In this document: positions 23,806 to 33,747 of the stretch, piece by piece
How the letters are laid out: each line of letters starts with the position of its first letter
Numbering within the stretch: the first letter of the stretch is position 1
Notes under the pieces: model-generated
The model's database searches: none
What the model was told of the DNA's origin: nothing
The model's input: only the letters and a program-made list of their open reading frames with translations
Program-made: the position numbers and the translations under genes
Source of the DNA: Aspergillus flavus
Taxonomy: Eukaryota; Ascomycota; Eurotiomycetes; Eurotiales; Aspergillaceae
Direction: 5' to 3'
Assembly (NCBI RefSeq): GCF_009017415.1
Contig: NC_092405.1
Span: 1,178,001-1,242,000, forward strand
Length of the DNA stretch: 64,000 nucleotides

Positions 23806-24550
23806 TCAGCTGATAGGGTTGGTAGGAAGGGTGTATCTAGCGGACGCCTGTGTGAAAGCGGCCTTGGTCATCCAATGATGATTTTTGACGTCGTCGGAGC
23901 AAATAGAAGCCTTGCGCATAACGTCGTACGACACAGCCTATAAAAGAACACGGCCAGTCAGTCGCAAGGTCCTTGGATAGAGCACCATTCAAAGGAACCC
24001 ATGAAACCACATACATCTGTCATTTCCTGGTCGGCGCCCAGTGCGGTCGCAATGGGTGCAGTCCCGAGGGGAAACTGGATAATCTCCCTCTTCTCAATGA
24101 TAGTGAGGAGAAGCTCCTGTTCAGCCTTGAAGTACTACATCGGGCAGTTGACTGTCAGTATATTTTCACTACCCATGAAGCTGGCAGTCCGGGAAACCCA
24201 CGGTCAGGAGGGATTGGCAAACGGCGCTTTGGTCTTTCGGAGCGACACGACGATCACCTTCTGCTGCAAGTGACAAAAGAGCATCTTGCTTCTCAGCCAT
24301 GGCCTTCTGTTCGCCGCTAAGAATCGTCTGAATTGAGGTCAGTCCACGTTCAAACAGCTCAGCCATATACTATACGAACCTGGCCAGTTGAGCTAGCGTC
24401 CTGAGTGCTCTGGAGGCTGCTGTTCAGGTCTCTGGCACCTTTCGTAAGGGTGTCTAGAATGTTTGTGACTTTTGAGCCGCTAATACTGTCAGCATACACT
24501 GAGGCGGACGCTGCCAAGAGGGCAGTAAGGGCGGAGAGTTTAAACTGCAT
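23806..24550 (-). CDS. hsbA: Hydrophobic surface binding protein A (HsbA) family, secreted
   Basis: Small secreted protein; A. oryzae HsbA adsorbs to hydrophobic polyester surfaces and recruits cutinase. The model is complement(join(23806-23937, 24015-24134, 24202-24327, 24380-24550)), 182 aa, all introns phase 0 (57, 42, 40 and 43 codons). A signal peptide (MQFKLSALTALLAASASVYA) precedes helical segments: VTNILDTLTKGARDLNSSLQ, DQSAVCQSLLTYFKAEQELL, and FPLGTAPIATALGADQEMTD. The last exon, SYDVMRKASICSDDVKNHHW, is less usual for the family. The family call rests on the secreted four-helix pattern, so it is moderate. A 31-nt A run lies just upstream of the start. Confidence 0.68.
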
Positions 24551-24582
24551 CGTGGATCAGGTTGACAAAGTAAAGATATATG

Positions 24583-24613
<31 letters not shown>
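24583..24613. repeat. 31-nt poly(dA:dT) tract in hsbA 5' region
   Basis: An uninterrupted run of 31 A on the plus strand (T on the coding strand), ending 33 bp upstream of the hsbA ATG, followed by a gaagaagga step. It is probably in the 5' UTR or core promoter. Length is likely variable between isolates. Confidence 0.9.
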
Positions 24614-24615
<2 letters not shown>

Positions 24616-25184
24616 AGAAGGAGTAGTAGAGATGTAAAGAACGCCTGCAGTGTGAAATCGTGGGGCTTCAAGAGCCACTTATATAAACACTCCTCCCTCT
24701 GTACGATCGATTGGAATCTTTCTTTATACTTTCTCGGACTACCGTATAGTTAGCTGGATTGAATACGAGATCCATCAGGTGGATCAGCACCCTTATTGAG
24801 CATTGACAAGGACATATTTTCCATGCCTTTCCCCATGTGGTCCCAGCTGAGCGAACCCTCGTGGAGGCTTTACTCCGTACTCCGTATGACGCCCAGGCCC
24901 TCCTAAGATGATGATCGTCACTGCAGACTCCCGTTATGGATTCTCCGGAGACACTATTTATTTCGTGGAATTATAATTGGTGATCCGAACCCATGGCGCG
25001 GAAAGATTAAATCGTGTCAATCGCTGTGGAGCAGTTCGCTTACATGCAAGGAAATGATATAGAAATGGTCCTATCTTAAGTGATGGAAGATAGCCCATCG
25101 AGGAGATTACACTACTAGTTCCGGAGAACCTTATTCAAATTGTATTTTCCCACATAGTACGGAGTTCTCCTCCATCACACTCCT
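24614..25184. other. Intergenic, hsbA promoter / O-methyltransferase 3' flank
   Basis: About 570 bp. The hsbA upstream part has a possible TATA-like tatataa near 24690 on the minus strand. No gene seen. Confidence 0.4.
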
Positions 25185-26164
25185 CTACCGGACTTCTACC
25201 AGACCCACACACTTTGACACCTCAACCGCATCCTATACCAAACATTAGCCACTCATTTAACTCCCACCCACTTCTAAATATGGCCAAAGTTAAAAGAAAC
25301 AGTAAAAACTCACCATAAGCCCCGTGGGTTCCAACCCCTCCACCAACATCGTCTCATACACCAAACCCGGGTTCCCCAACGAAATTCCCCCATCCGAAAG
25401 ACACCCCTTAAAAGGCAAACAGTCCTCAGCCTTCTTCCCCGGCGAAGCCCTCACATACTCCGAATACCACGGATTCCCAGGCCTCTTCATATCATCCGCG
25501 ATAACCGTAGACCCAGGCGCCACAAGCCCCAACTCCTCACACAGCTTCAAATCATTCAAATACGAGATCTTAGAGTGATCCAGGAACAACATATCCCAGG
25601 GCTGCTGCTGCTCAGAGGAACCACTATGCTTGCCTCCCTTGGCAAGAGAGTGCAGAGACGCGCGGCATGGCCCTACCCTGATCTCGACGATGTCGTCTAA
25701 CCCTGCGATGGAGACTAGGGCTTTTGAAACGGCGGCGAACTTGGGGTTCATTTCGAGGCTGAGGAATCGTGGGTGGCGGCCTGTTGCTGTTGATGCTTTG
25801 CGGAGGGCGTGCCCGAACATGATGGCCGAGTAGCCGATGTAGCCTCCTATCTCGAGGATGGTGGTGGGTTGATCGGTGGCGATGATGTCGGTTATGAGTT
25901 TGCCTTTGTGAGGTCCGACATTCATGAGGAAATCCCTGGTTCGGCCGAATTCGTCGATGGCGGCGAGGACGGCTTCTGGTGAGTTACGTATTTGGGGGAG
26001 CTGGGGGTGGTTGGTTATGAAGGTGAGAAGTTGGTCTTCGCGGCCGTCGTTGCACTGATTCGAGTCTATGGTGAGAATTGTATACAGTGTCTGGATGGGA
26101 TGCTTACGAAGACATCTTCTTCGGGTTTGTAGTATTCGGCGGGTGAGTCGATACTGGGGGACAT
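25185..26164 (-). CDS. Catechol-type O-methyltransferase
   Basis: SAM- and Mg-dependent methyltransferase predicted to methylate a vicinal diol (catechol). The model is complement(join(25185-25232, 25314-26054, 26108-26164)), 281 aa; both introns phase 0. The short last exon (DAVEVSKCVGLVEVR) matches the usual family end. Motifs: CNDGREDQLLTFITNHPQ and VLAAIDEFGRTRDFLMNVGP near the N-terminus; SAM loop LEIGGYIGYS at about 86-95; acidic LSLEMNP; metal ligands in DMLFLDHSK (Asp178) and VIADDMKRPG (Asp206, Asp207; animal COMT has Asp-Asn here). It is divergent from the phenol-hydroxylase-like gene, sharing a 405-bp promoter. The coding strand is C-rich in its 5' half and G-rich in its 3' half. 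Confidence 0.92.
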
Positions 26165-26569
26165 GTTGGGGGAGTTAAGGTGAGAATATCTAATGTCAAG
26201 AGATTGAAATGGTTGATTTGTTAGCAATAAGATCTTTGTACATCTTGACCTGGATGAGTAGATGGTTATATCTTTTATATCCCTTGGCCCTGATCCGCAA
26301 GCATAAATCCGAATTAGCTAGGGATGATGCAACGCTGATCCACCGAACGAAAAGCATTCCAGAGAAGGTATCATTTATTAATGCGGTAGCATAGCATGTC
26401 TCTTTTACTAATGTATATCCGAAAACGTCAGAATATGAAGCAGACCATTCCTAAATAGACTGCATGGAGGCCTATTTTCCCGATTGATTACACAGTACTA
26501 ATAATACCTCATGACTCCGTATCCCATTATCATAGCAACACTCTAAATTAACACTTTCCTTGAGCCGAC
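26165..26569. promoter_or_regulatory. Bidirectional promoter, O-methyltransferase / flavin monooxygenase
   Basis: A 405-bp gap between divergent starts, AT-rich, with TATA-like words around 26275-26282. No clear paired CGG site for a Zn2Cys6 factor was found by eye. The arrangement suggests co-regulation of the two enzymes. Confidence 0.55.
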
Positions 26570-28739
26570 ATGAGTGAAACAATTCGGACCGACGTTCTTA
26601 TCGTCGGGGCTGGTCCAGCAGGGTCTGTTACCATAGTCGTTATGATCCCTGCAATGATATTAACATTTATCGAGTAGGTTAATAGCCGCCGCATGGATGG
26701 CTCAGACCGGCGTTAAAGCAATGTTAATTGACCAAAAGTCGCATCAAACGCAATGCGGTCGCGCCGACGGACTAGAAAGCCGAACGTTGGAAATCCTAGA
26801 CAGCTTTGGCCTTGCAGACCGAGTCTGGGCGGAAGCAAACCATACGGTAGAGATTGCGTTATGGGTGAGGGAGCTTTTTCATATACCCCGATTGTTCGAG
26901 GTAGAGTGTGGTCTGGGGTTATCTGATTGTTTACTTTAGGGCGTCACAGTGGATGGGAAGCTCCGGAGACAGAGCGTCACTGCGAACTCCAAGCCCGGAT
27001 GGTCGCGGTTCCATGAGTCCACACTCGGCCAAGCCAAAGTGGAGGAATATCTCATGGAGTACGTCCGGGGTCGCGATAGCGTTGACGTTAGACGAGAGAC
27101 GGCTCCAACCTCTTTAGAGATCGATTACAACACGATCGATGACCATAGCACGTTTCCAATTCGTATGAATTTGGAAAACGTGGCTCCGAGACTGAAACCC
27201 CACTTCAATGACATGAAGAACCCCGGTAGTGATACGAGTAGTGAGACTCATTCGGATGACTCCGGATATGCAGGGGTGGGCACCGTGGTAGAGGCCAAGT
27301 ATCTTGTGGGATGTGATGGAGCACACAGCTGGGTCAGGAAACAACTTGGGCTCCGTCTTGAGGGGGAAAACTCGAGCGACTCTTGGGGAGTTCTGGACAT
27401 CATCCCCCTTACGAACTTCCGTGAGTTCTGCCCCGGATATTCCATAGTGCTTTGCTAAAGGGTAAAACTGCCTGCAGCCGACATACGGAAACGGTTCATC
27501 GTAAAGTCAAAGTACGGAACTCTTATGATGATCCCGCGAGAAAGAAAGCTCGTCCGTGTCTATGTTGAGCTTCCCGCAAATGTGGCCATGCGATACAGAG
27601 AAGAGCAGGACGGTGAGATCCTCATGGGTCAGGTCGAGAAGATCATGCAGCCGTATACAATGCGGACGAAACATATCGACTGGTCCACGATATACACGGT
27701 ACACACGCCCGCAGTATCCGCCATACATGGTGTCCCCCTGAAAGCTAACCAGCTATGCTAGGTTGGCCAGCGAGTGTGTCGGAAAATCGGGTTGCATAAC
27801 CGTATCTTTCTTGCCGGTGATGCGATTCACACGCATTCCCCAAAGGCAGGTCAAGGAATGAACGTAAGCATGCAAGATACGTTCAATCTCGGCTGGAAAC
27901 TCGCCTCAGTCATCCGAGGTGCCTTACACCCACAAATCCTCGAAACTTACCAACAGGAGAGGCTACCCGTCGCCGAGAGATTGATTGCACTTGACAAGCG
28001 GATCTGCCGTGGAATGTGTAGTCGCAGGAATGCGGACGGCGAAACATTCCACGGTGCCTTCGACGAAGACCATAAACGAGCATTGGAGGAAGAGAACTCG
28101 TCCGCTTCCGGCCTCGCTGTTATTTATCAGCCAAATCTGCTGGTGACATCTGTCGCCCATCATCAAACGACAAACCTCCGGATCGGGGCTCGAATTCCAA
28201 GCATGCTGATCATTAACCAGAGTGACGCGCAACCGCGGCATTTACAACATATCCTGCCCAGCACGGGAGAATGGAGTCTAATCATTTTCGGTGGTGACAT
28301 TGCAGATCCACGCCAAATGCAGCGTCTCAACCACCTGGAAGAAACCCTTTGTCACCCCGAGTCTATCATTCAGAGACTGAACAACCACGCAAGCGCGATG
28401 AGACGTGATTCCGCGTTCGTCAGAATATACCTGATCCACTGTGCAGAAAGACTTCGCATCGAGCTCCATGATCTGCCAGCGGTCTTCCGGCCTTGGACGG
28501 AGGACAATGGGGTAGACTACAGCAGGGTATGGGTAGACGAGAAAGCGTACCACCATGCTGGCGGAGGTCAATTGTATAAATCCTTTGGGATTGGTCCAGA
28601 GGGCTGTATGGTTTTATTGCGACCGGATCAGCATCTGTCGTTTCTATCGGACATGGATGACGGCAAAGGATTGGAACGCTTTTTGACGTCCATCACGCCG
28701 GAGGAATCTCATCAAAGTGCAACATTTCAAGACTTATAA
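26570..28739 (+). CDS. FAD-dependent phenol 2-monooxygenase-like hydroxylase
   Basis: Class A flavoprotein predicted to hydroxylate a phenol ortho to the OH using NADPH and O2. The model is join(26570-26622, 26678-26864, 26940-27420, 27478-27698, 27762-28739), 639 aa; phases agree. Intron 1 has a weak GTCTGT donor but restores GAGPAGLIAAAWMAQTG. Motifs: dinucleotide fold VLIVGAGPAG at about 9-18, GRADGLESRTLEILDSFG, DG motif YLVGCDGAHSWVRKQLG (Asp206), and GD motif RIFLAGDAIHTHSPKAGQGM (Asp334). The C-terminal about 200 residues fit the thioredoxin-like phenol hydroxylase dimerisation domain. Its 3' end converges on the ATP-grasp gene, 94 bp away. Confidence 0.92.
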
Positions 28740-28833
28740 ATAGAATAGAATGTTACAAAAAGGCTGAATGTAAAGTAGGAATGAAACTCTGTCGAAAGTC
28801 GACACTAGATAACAAAGATTTCGTTCATATTGA

Positions 28834-30222
28834 CTACGAGTGCAAAGTAGCTGCTTTGATGCGTCTGAAATATTCTTCTAATTCATCAGGCTCTCTGGCC
28901 CCGATAGTGATTGCAGCGTGGTTGAGCTGACTTGACTCGCCATGGACCCAGCCACTCACGATCAGACTACCATTGCGAATCTCGTCTGCAAACATCTGCT
29001 CAAATTTTTCTCGGGAACTTGGAAAGTCAACTGTAGTCATGCCAGCTTCAAACAGCCCACGCTTAGTAAAGTGTCCCGTGAGAGGCCCTAGATGAAACGT
29101 ACCGGTGACCCGGACGTTGAGATCGATAATCAACTGCTCCCCCGAGCGATCATCAGTAACGATATCCACACCAGCCGGCCCATGGTAGCCTTTGCTATGC
29201 AGGAAATCTGCCACCATCTGCATAATGACTGCAAAGGTTTCACGAAGTTTTGCCTGCTGGCGGTACGAGATTAAGCCGCCAATCCAATGACCCTGCTCAT
29301 CGAAGCGTTGCTTGCAACAAGCAATGAACCGTGGCTGCCCCGTTTTTGTAATAAAAAGCGACAAGGCCACTACTGGTCCTGTAACAAAATCTTGAAGGAC
29401 CATGGAGCATGGATACAGGTGATGATTGGATCTATTGAGCTGCCGTAACATCATCCCGAACTGCTCCGTGAGGAGAGTCTTCACTCGGCCCCTTTCGACT
29501 TCCGTGGTGATCATAAATGTACCCATGCCGGATATGGACTGCGGAAGCTTGACCACAAAGGGCACTTGACGTTGGTCAATTGACTCTACCATCCGCGCAA
29601 CTTCTTCTTTTAAAAGAACCGGGTCGTCTGAGTCGATAAGACCTGTGTCAATCACCTGGGACGGTGGTGTCGGCAACCCAGACAGAGCAAGCCCGCGTTT
29701 CGATAGGATCTCATAATGAGTCTCTGGGTGAACGACGTGGGGCAGATGGGACAGACAGTCTGTAGGGAGTAAAACGGCAATCCGCGCCCCAGAGGCTAAA
29801 GATATGCTTTCTGGGCTATTGGCAAAAGTCAACGTCGGCTGCTGGTCGGGGATTAACTGGGAGAAGGTCCGACGAATATCAAGCTGATGAGCTGGTAGCT
29901 CGTCAATGATTTGACAAGCTTTACGGTTTGCTTCTTTCCGCTTGTTGCTTGAATGAAAGTCTAGGATAATAAGTGGCATCTGGCCTGCCGAGAAGGCGTA
30001 GCGCTGGGGTACCATGTTGGCTGCCATGGCAAACGAGGACGCCGCTTTCTCATCGTCGCTTTGAAGCGTATACCCATAGACATATTTGGCTGATGGGCTC
30101 TCATGCATATACCCGAATTGCAAAGGATAGTAGATAAGGGTCGTTTTTAGGTCATCTTCATCGTTGTCCGAGTATAGGTCGCGTAAGGTGTAGTCGAGTG
30201 TGATGGGAACTGCGCGATCCAT
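28834..30222 (-). CDS. ATP-grasp ligase, solid-state-culture-specific type
   Basis: Intronless, 462 aa. ATP-grasp enzymes join a carboxylate, activated as acyl phosphate, to an amine or thiol. Visible blocks: EILSKRGLALSGLPTPPSQV (lid-side), PFVVKLPQSISGMGTFMITT (ATP-binding lysine and glycine loop), MVLQDFVTGPVVALSLFITK, HSKGYHGPAGVDIVTDD, and the Mg site LIIDLNVRVTGTFHLGPLTG (Asp-x-Asn-x-Arg). Fungal homologues are annotated as solid-state-culture-specific ATP-grasp proteins. As I recall, the fumisoquin cluster of A. fumigatus contains such a gene (fsqD) together with a phenol hydroxylase (fsqG). The adjacency to the hydroxylase and O-methyltransferase suggests a shared pathway. Substrates unknown. 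Confidence 0.88.
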   Translation of the reverse strand: MDRAVPITLDYTLRDLYSDNDEDDLKTTLIYYPLQFGYMHESPSAKYVYGYTLQSDDEKAASSFAMAANMVPQRYAFSAGQMPLIILDFHSSNKRKEANRKACQIIDELPAHQLDIRRTFSQLIPDQQPTLTFANSPESISLASGARIAVLLPTDCLSHLPHVVHPETHYEILSKRGLALSGLPTPPSQVIDTGLIDSDDPVLLKEEVARMVESIDQRQVPFVVKLPQSISGMGTFMITTEVERGRVKTLLTEQFGMMLRQLNRSNHHLYPCSMVLQDFVTGPVVALSLFITKTGQPRFIACCKQRFDEQGHWIGGLISYRQQAKLRETFAVIMQMVADFLHSKGYHGPAGVDIVTDDRSGEQLIIDLNVRVTGTFHLGPLTGHFTKRGLFEAGMTTVDFPSSREKFEQMFADEIRNGSLIVSGWVHGESSQLNHAAITIGAREPDELEEYFRRIKAATLHS

Positions 30223-31897
30223 TTGGCTGTCTATTCAGTGAAGTGCAACAGGAAGAGATTTTGAAAGATGGTTCTTCGTTTGGTAGTAGGACGAGAGAGA
30301 ACCTTCTTTCTACACTTTAGCACCTGTCTGTTTGCGTACCGGCCGTTTTCGGAAGCATAACAATGTAGCTAAAGTTATCTCTAGTTGAAGTTGTGGGGCG
30401 GCTTAGATAGTTTCTATATGGTTGATCATATGGACCAGCCGTGCAGTACTAGCTACAGTTACGATATACTAGGGTTGGAGTGATATATCTGCGCAACCAT
30501 AGGCGCTCTTTGGACTTCCTGTGTGGCAGTATGGTAAAGGGACGGGATGTATAAGAGGTTAGAGAGTGTGTGAAAGCGTTAGAAATATGGGGTTTGCACG
30601 TAAATATTCCAGATTCCGATGTTAGATCTTACTCCAATGAAGCCCGACTGAAGGTCATAGTTCTCGAGGGTTCTTTTTGAAACTAGAGGTGATGGCTACC
30701 GTAAGTGCTTCTAGTGCTCTCGGTATTCGGGGAAAGAACCCATAATCCGACTTCAACATCTCGCTTTTAATGTCCGCTACACCGTCAATCCAAGCTGCAC
30801 AAACCTGGAGTCAAGCTGTGAAAAGACTCCCCCACCTGCGTAATATCAGTATAGTTCTTACTGTATGTACTGGGATCGACTTATAGGGCTTGAGAAGCTA
30901 CTTACCCAGTTAGAGAGTGTGTTCCTTCCATAGGACTGAACGGTTCTTTTTAGTAAGTCTTTTCTTCAGAAAGATATTAGGAAACTTTGTACTGACTGGG
31001 AACCTCGGAGGGCGTTGGGAGCTGACCATAGAAGAGCACGGTCGTAATGAACTGCCAAAGAATCAGCTTCCACGCCCTGTTCAGCCGATCTTCCTACTTG
31101 GCCTAGGAGAAAATTAACATAGGTGACAGACCAGCAAAAGTTCAAGCACAGTGACGAAGAGAAATGAACTCACAGAAGCAGGGGAAATAAGAAAGAAGTA
31201 TATTTTCGCTGCTGGAATATCCCAATATAACTCTCTTATTTCAGTATATCCCATCATTTGAGTCCAGGAAAGAAAGACTTTCATGAAGTTCTTGCAGGGG
31301 TGGTTTGATCCTCAAAAGGCTTCAGGCAAGCGATCGTCGAATATTTTTTCTTAGGCGTCCTTCTCTCCTCCCGCAAAGTTGCAGATATAAGGCATTCTTG
31401 CACTACGGATTTCTCGTAGTCGCAAGTAGTTCTTGCTTAGGAAATTACCTAGGCCGCCTGGACGGGGTAATGCAAGGCCCCCGGCATTGGATAGTTATTC
31501 CAATGCACAACTAGCACCCGTAAGGTTAAACGATGTAGATCATTCTGGCCTGATGGCTATGCAAAGCATTTCTCGGACAATATCAGGTCTACTAGTATAT
31601 GGATATTCCCGTGTCCCTGCGAGGGGATAAGGCCTCCCCATCTATAGCGCCTTGGCAGGATCGTCATCTTCCTATATTGGCTATATGTTGGAGGATGATC
31701 AGAACTTGTGTTGGTCTTGAGTAAAATCAACTGCCGGGCTATGACTTGGAAATGCTGCTTGTCATTCTCAAGGAAAAGATATAAACGACCCCTCGACAGT
31801 CCACCTTTTCTTGATCATACTCACTCTCTTCAGCAACAATCAAAGTCTTCTCTTGCTTATTTCCCTCAAAAACCACTTTTCAGTCGAATCTATCAAT
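30223..31897. other. Intergenic 1.7 kb, no firm gene
   Basis: ATP-grasp promoter side, then featureless DNA. A CGGCCG palindrome at 30340-30345 followed by CGG at 30350 is a possible Zn2Cys6-type site about 120 bp upstream of the ATP-grasp start. On the minus strand 30655-30804 is an open 49-codon segment behind a CAG acceptor-like site. It ends in TGA and could be a terminal exon of an undetected or decayed gene. Confidence 0.4.
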
Positions 31898-32339
31898 ATG
31901 CACTTCCAAGCTCTCCCCGTTCTTGCCACCGTGCTTGCACTTCCTTACCTTGCCTTTGGTGAGCCAACGTGCTATAATAGCGACGTATGGAAGGATGAAG
32001 CTGCAAGAAGTGAAGCCGCGCACGCAATTGACAAATGGTGCAATAATCTTGCCCCTTCCACATGGGAACCTAGGAGGGAGAGAAAGCAGTGTCTTGAGGT
32101 CGATTATAGTCCGCATAATGTGAATTTGTGGATGAACAACGGAAACTTGGGTGATGCAACCATACAGTCGACCAGTGCAAGAAGCTACTCAAGAAGATCG
32201 TGGATACCTGCCCTGGGGGCGGTTATGATCACACTAAAGACGGCTGGAAATCAAAGTGAGTTTATCGGGAACACAAAAATAGGCGGTTAGCTAACGTATT
32301 CTTTTCAGGGCGGTCCCTAATTATTGGTGCATGGTCTAG
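31898..32339 (+). pseudogene. Small secreted cysteine-rich protein gene with a one-base frameshift
   Basis: The signal peptide (MHFQALPVLATVLALPYLAF, then GEPTCYNSDVW) is followed by AIDKWCNNL, ERKQCLEVDYSP and VNLWMNNGNLG. Near 32151-32155 the frame must change by one base to reach CNHTVDQCKKLLKKIVDTCP and GGGYDHTKDGWKS. The intron at 32256-32308 then gives exon 2, ending AVPNYWCMV at 32339. Only the shifted frame continues the regular cysteine spacing and meets the intron in phase. The unshifted frame runs to a stop at 32288-32290 inside the intron. This is either a recent pseudogene or a sequencing or assembly error. Seven cysteines would be present in the full form, which resembles the secreted effector-like proteins of ascomycetes. 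Function unknown. Confidence 0.65.
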
Positions 32340-33249
32340 GTCCTAGGGTTTGGGAAGAGGATAATCGCGGGAAACTTTGGGAATAGTTGGAGGAGCGAGG
32401 GGGGAATACGATCCTTGAGACGGTCATTTATGTATGGGCTTGCCGACTGTCCTAGGCAGGTGGCTAATCAAGTTGAACATTGATCTTGAGCTGAATTCGC
32501 TATGTCCAATTTGAAACTTCTTCATTGTGTGTCGGTCCAGTGGTTTTTGTAGTATAAAAGACCTGATATCGCCCACCGTAAGGACTCACCGGGAGGAGAT
32601 ACTTGTCTTCCTTCAACGGAGATACTAGTATATCCGAGTGAAGGTGCTGAAAGGGCTCGATTGTTATGTACATGTTTAAGCATCATCAGAAGTATTACTC
32701 TGAAAACCCTAATTCGAGATAAAATTGGTTAAATTGCCCAAGGTTTGGGCAAAGTTCAAACTATTTCAACGACAAGATACTACATCCTTGACTATACCGT
32801 ACTGGATTTAGCAGTAAGACATTCTGTTATTTCTATACTCAAATACTCCATTTCCCTTACTCCATACAATTTAGCTAAATAAAAATCTTACTCTTGGACT
32901 TTCGAAAATTGTCATAGCTCGACTGTGGCAGTGCTCCGCCTCCGCCCTGCCAGAAAGCCTCGTCTGACACATCGCCGCAACCCTGTCGACGATCATGAGA
33001 TTTAAATCTCTAAAACAAGCACTAAAAAGTTAAAGATATAAAGTCTCGTATTCCCCGAAACTTCCACCACGTACAGAGCTATTTATATACCAGCCACGGT
33101 GGCCTGTTTCAACGCGGATTCCATTAGGCAACCAACAACCCCGTATCGGCAACCAACCCTATTTGAACCGTGGATCCCTCACCAAACACCCTCATATCAA
33201 GATCAACAACAACATCAACATACAACCCACATTCCAACACAACAAAACA
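32340..33249. other. Intergenic, no gene seen
   Basis: About 0.9 kb, AT-rich from 32700 to 32900. It contains the upstream region of the F-box-like gene. Confidence 0.45.
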
Positions 33250-33747
33250 ATGAACGAAGTCCCACATAATGAACAACCCCCAAAACAACCCCCCAAAACC
33301 CTCACAACCCTCCCCACAGAACTCCACCTCCAAATCTCAACCTACCTCCCCTACCCTGACGCCCTAGCCCTAAAACACACCTCCCGCCACTTCTACGCCC
33401 TCGTCTACACCGGCGTCCACCTCAAAGTCGACTGGTTCGTTGAGCGCTTCGAGCAAAAACTCGAATGCCCCATGGAGAAATGCTCGTTCCGGACCGACGA
33501 GGCCTTTTGTAATCTGCGCATTCGCCGTATCATGGAGCGCAGACGACGGCATTTGGAGTGTCGGCGGCGGGCTGGCGGGTGTTTGGTGGTTCCGGGGAGG
33601 ACTTGCCAGGGGGATTTGGTACCGGGGTGGTTGAAGGGGAAGGGGGGTTTGGGGGTTGTTGTTATGTTTGGGAATGAGGGTTTGGTTTTCGTTCTTGGGA
33701 TGTTGTTTTTGGGGGTTTATTTGACTTGGGGGGTGGTGTTTGGGTGA
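33250..33747 (+). CDS. F-box-like protein with C-terminal hydrophobic segment
   Basis: 165 aa, intronless, starting at the ATG at 33250. An upstream in-frame start would add an unlikely Asn/His-rich leader. Residues about 18-52 (LTTLPTELHLQISTYLPYPD, ALALKHTSRHFYALV) fit the Skp1-binding F-box of fungal proteins. The middle is Arg/Cys-rich (RRIMERRRRHLECRRRAGG), and the end is a hydrophobic span (GLVFVLGMLFLGVYLTWGVV) that could be a membrane helix. Base use is extreme: by hand count 33250-33439 has 87 C and 19 G, while 33541-33747 has 98 G and 18 C. The C-terminal protein sequence may therefore be shaped by composition rather than function. The F-box call is moderate. Confidence 0.65.
   Translation: MNEVPHNEQPPKQPPKTLTTLPTELHLQISTYLPYPDALALKHTSRHFYALVYTGVHLKVDWFVERFEQKLECPMEKCSFRTDEAFCNLRIRRIMERRRRHLECRRRAGGCLVVPGRTCQGDLVPGWLKGKGGLGVVVMFGNEGLVFVLGMLFLGVYLTWGVVFG

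Noticed and set aside
24583..24613. Poly(A) run as a retroposon tail
   Set aside because: No target duplication or reverse-transcriptase or SINE-like sequence beside it.
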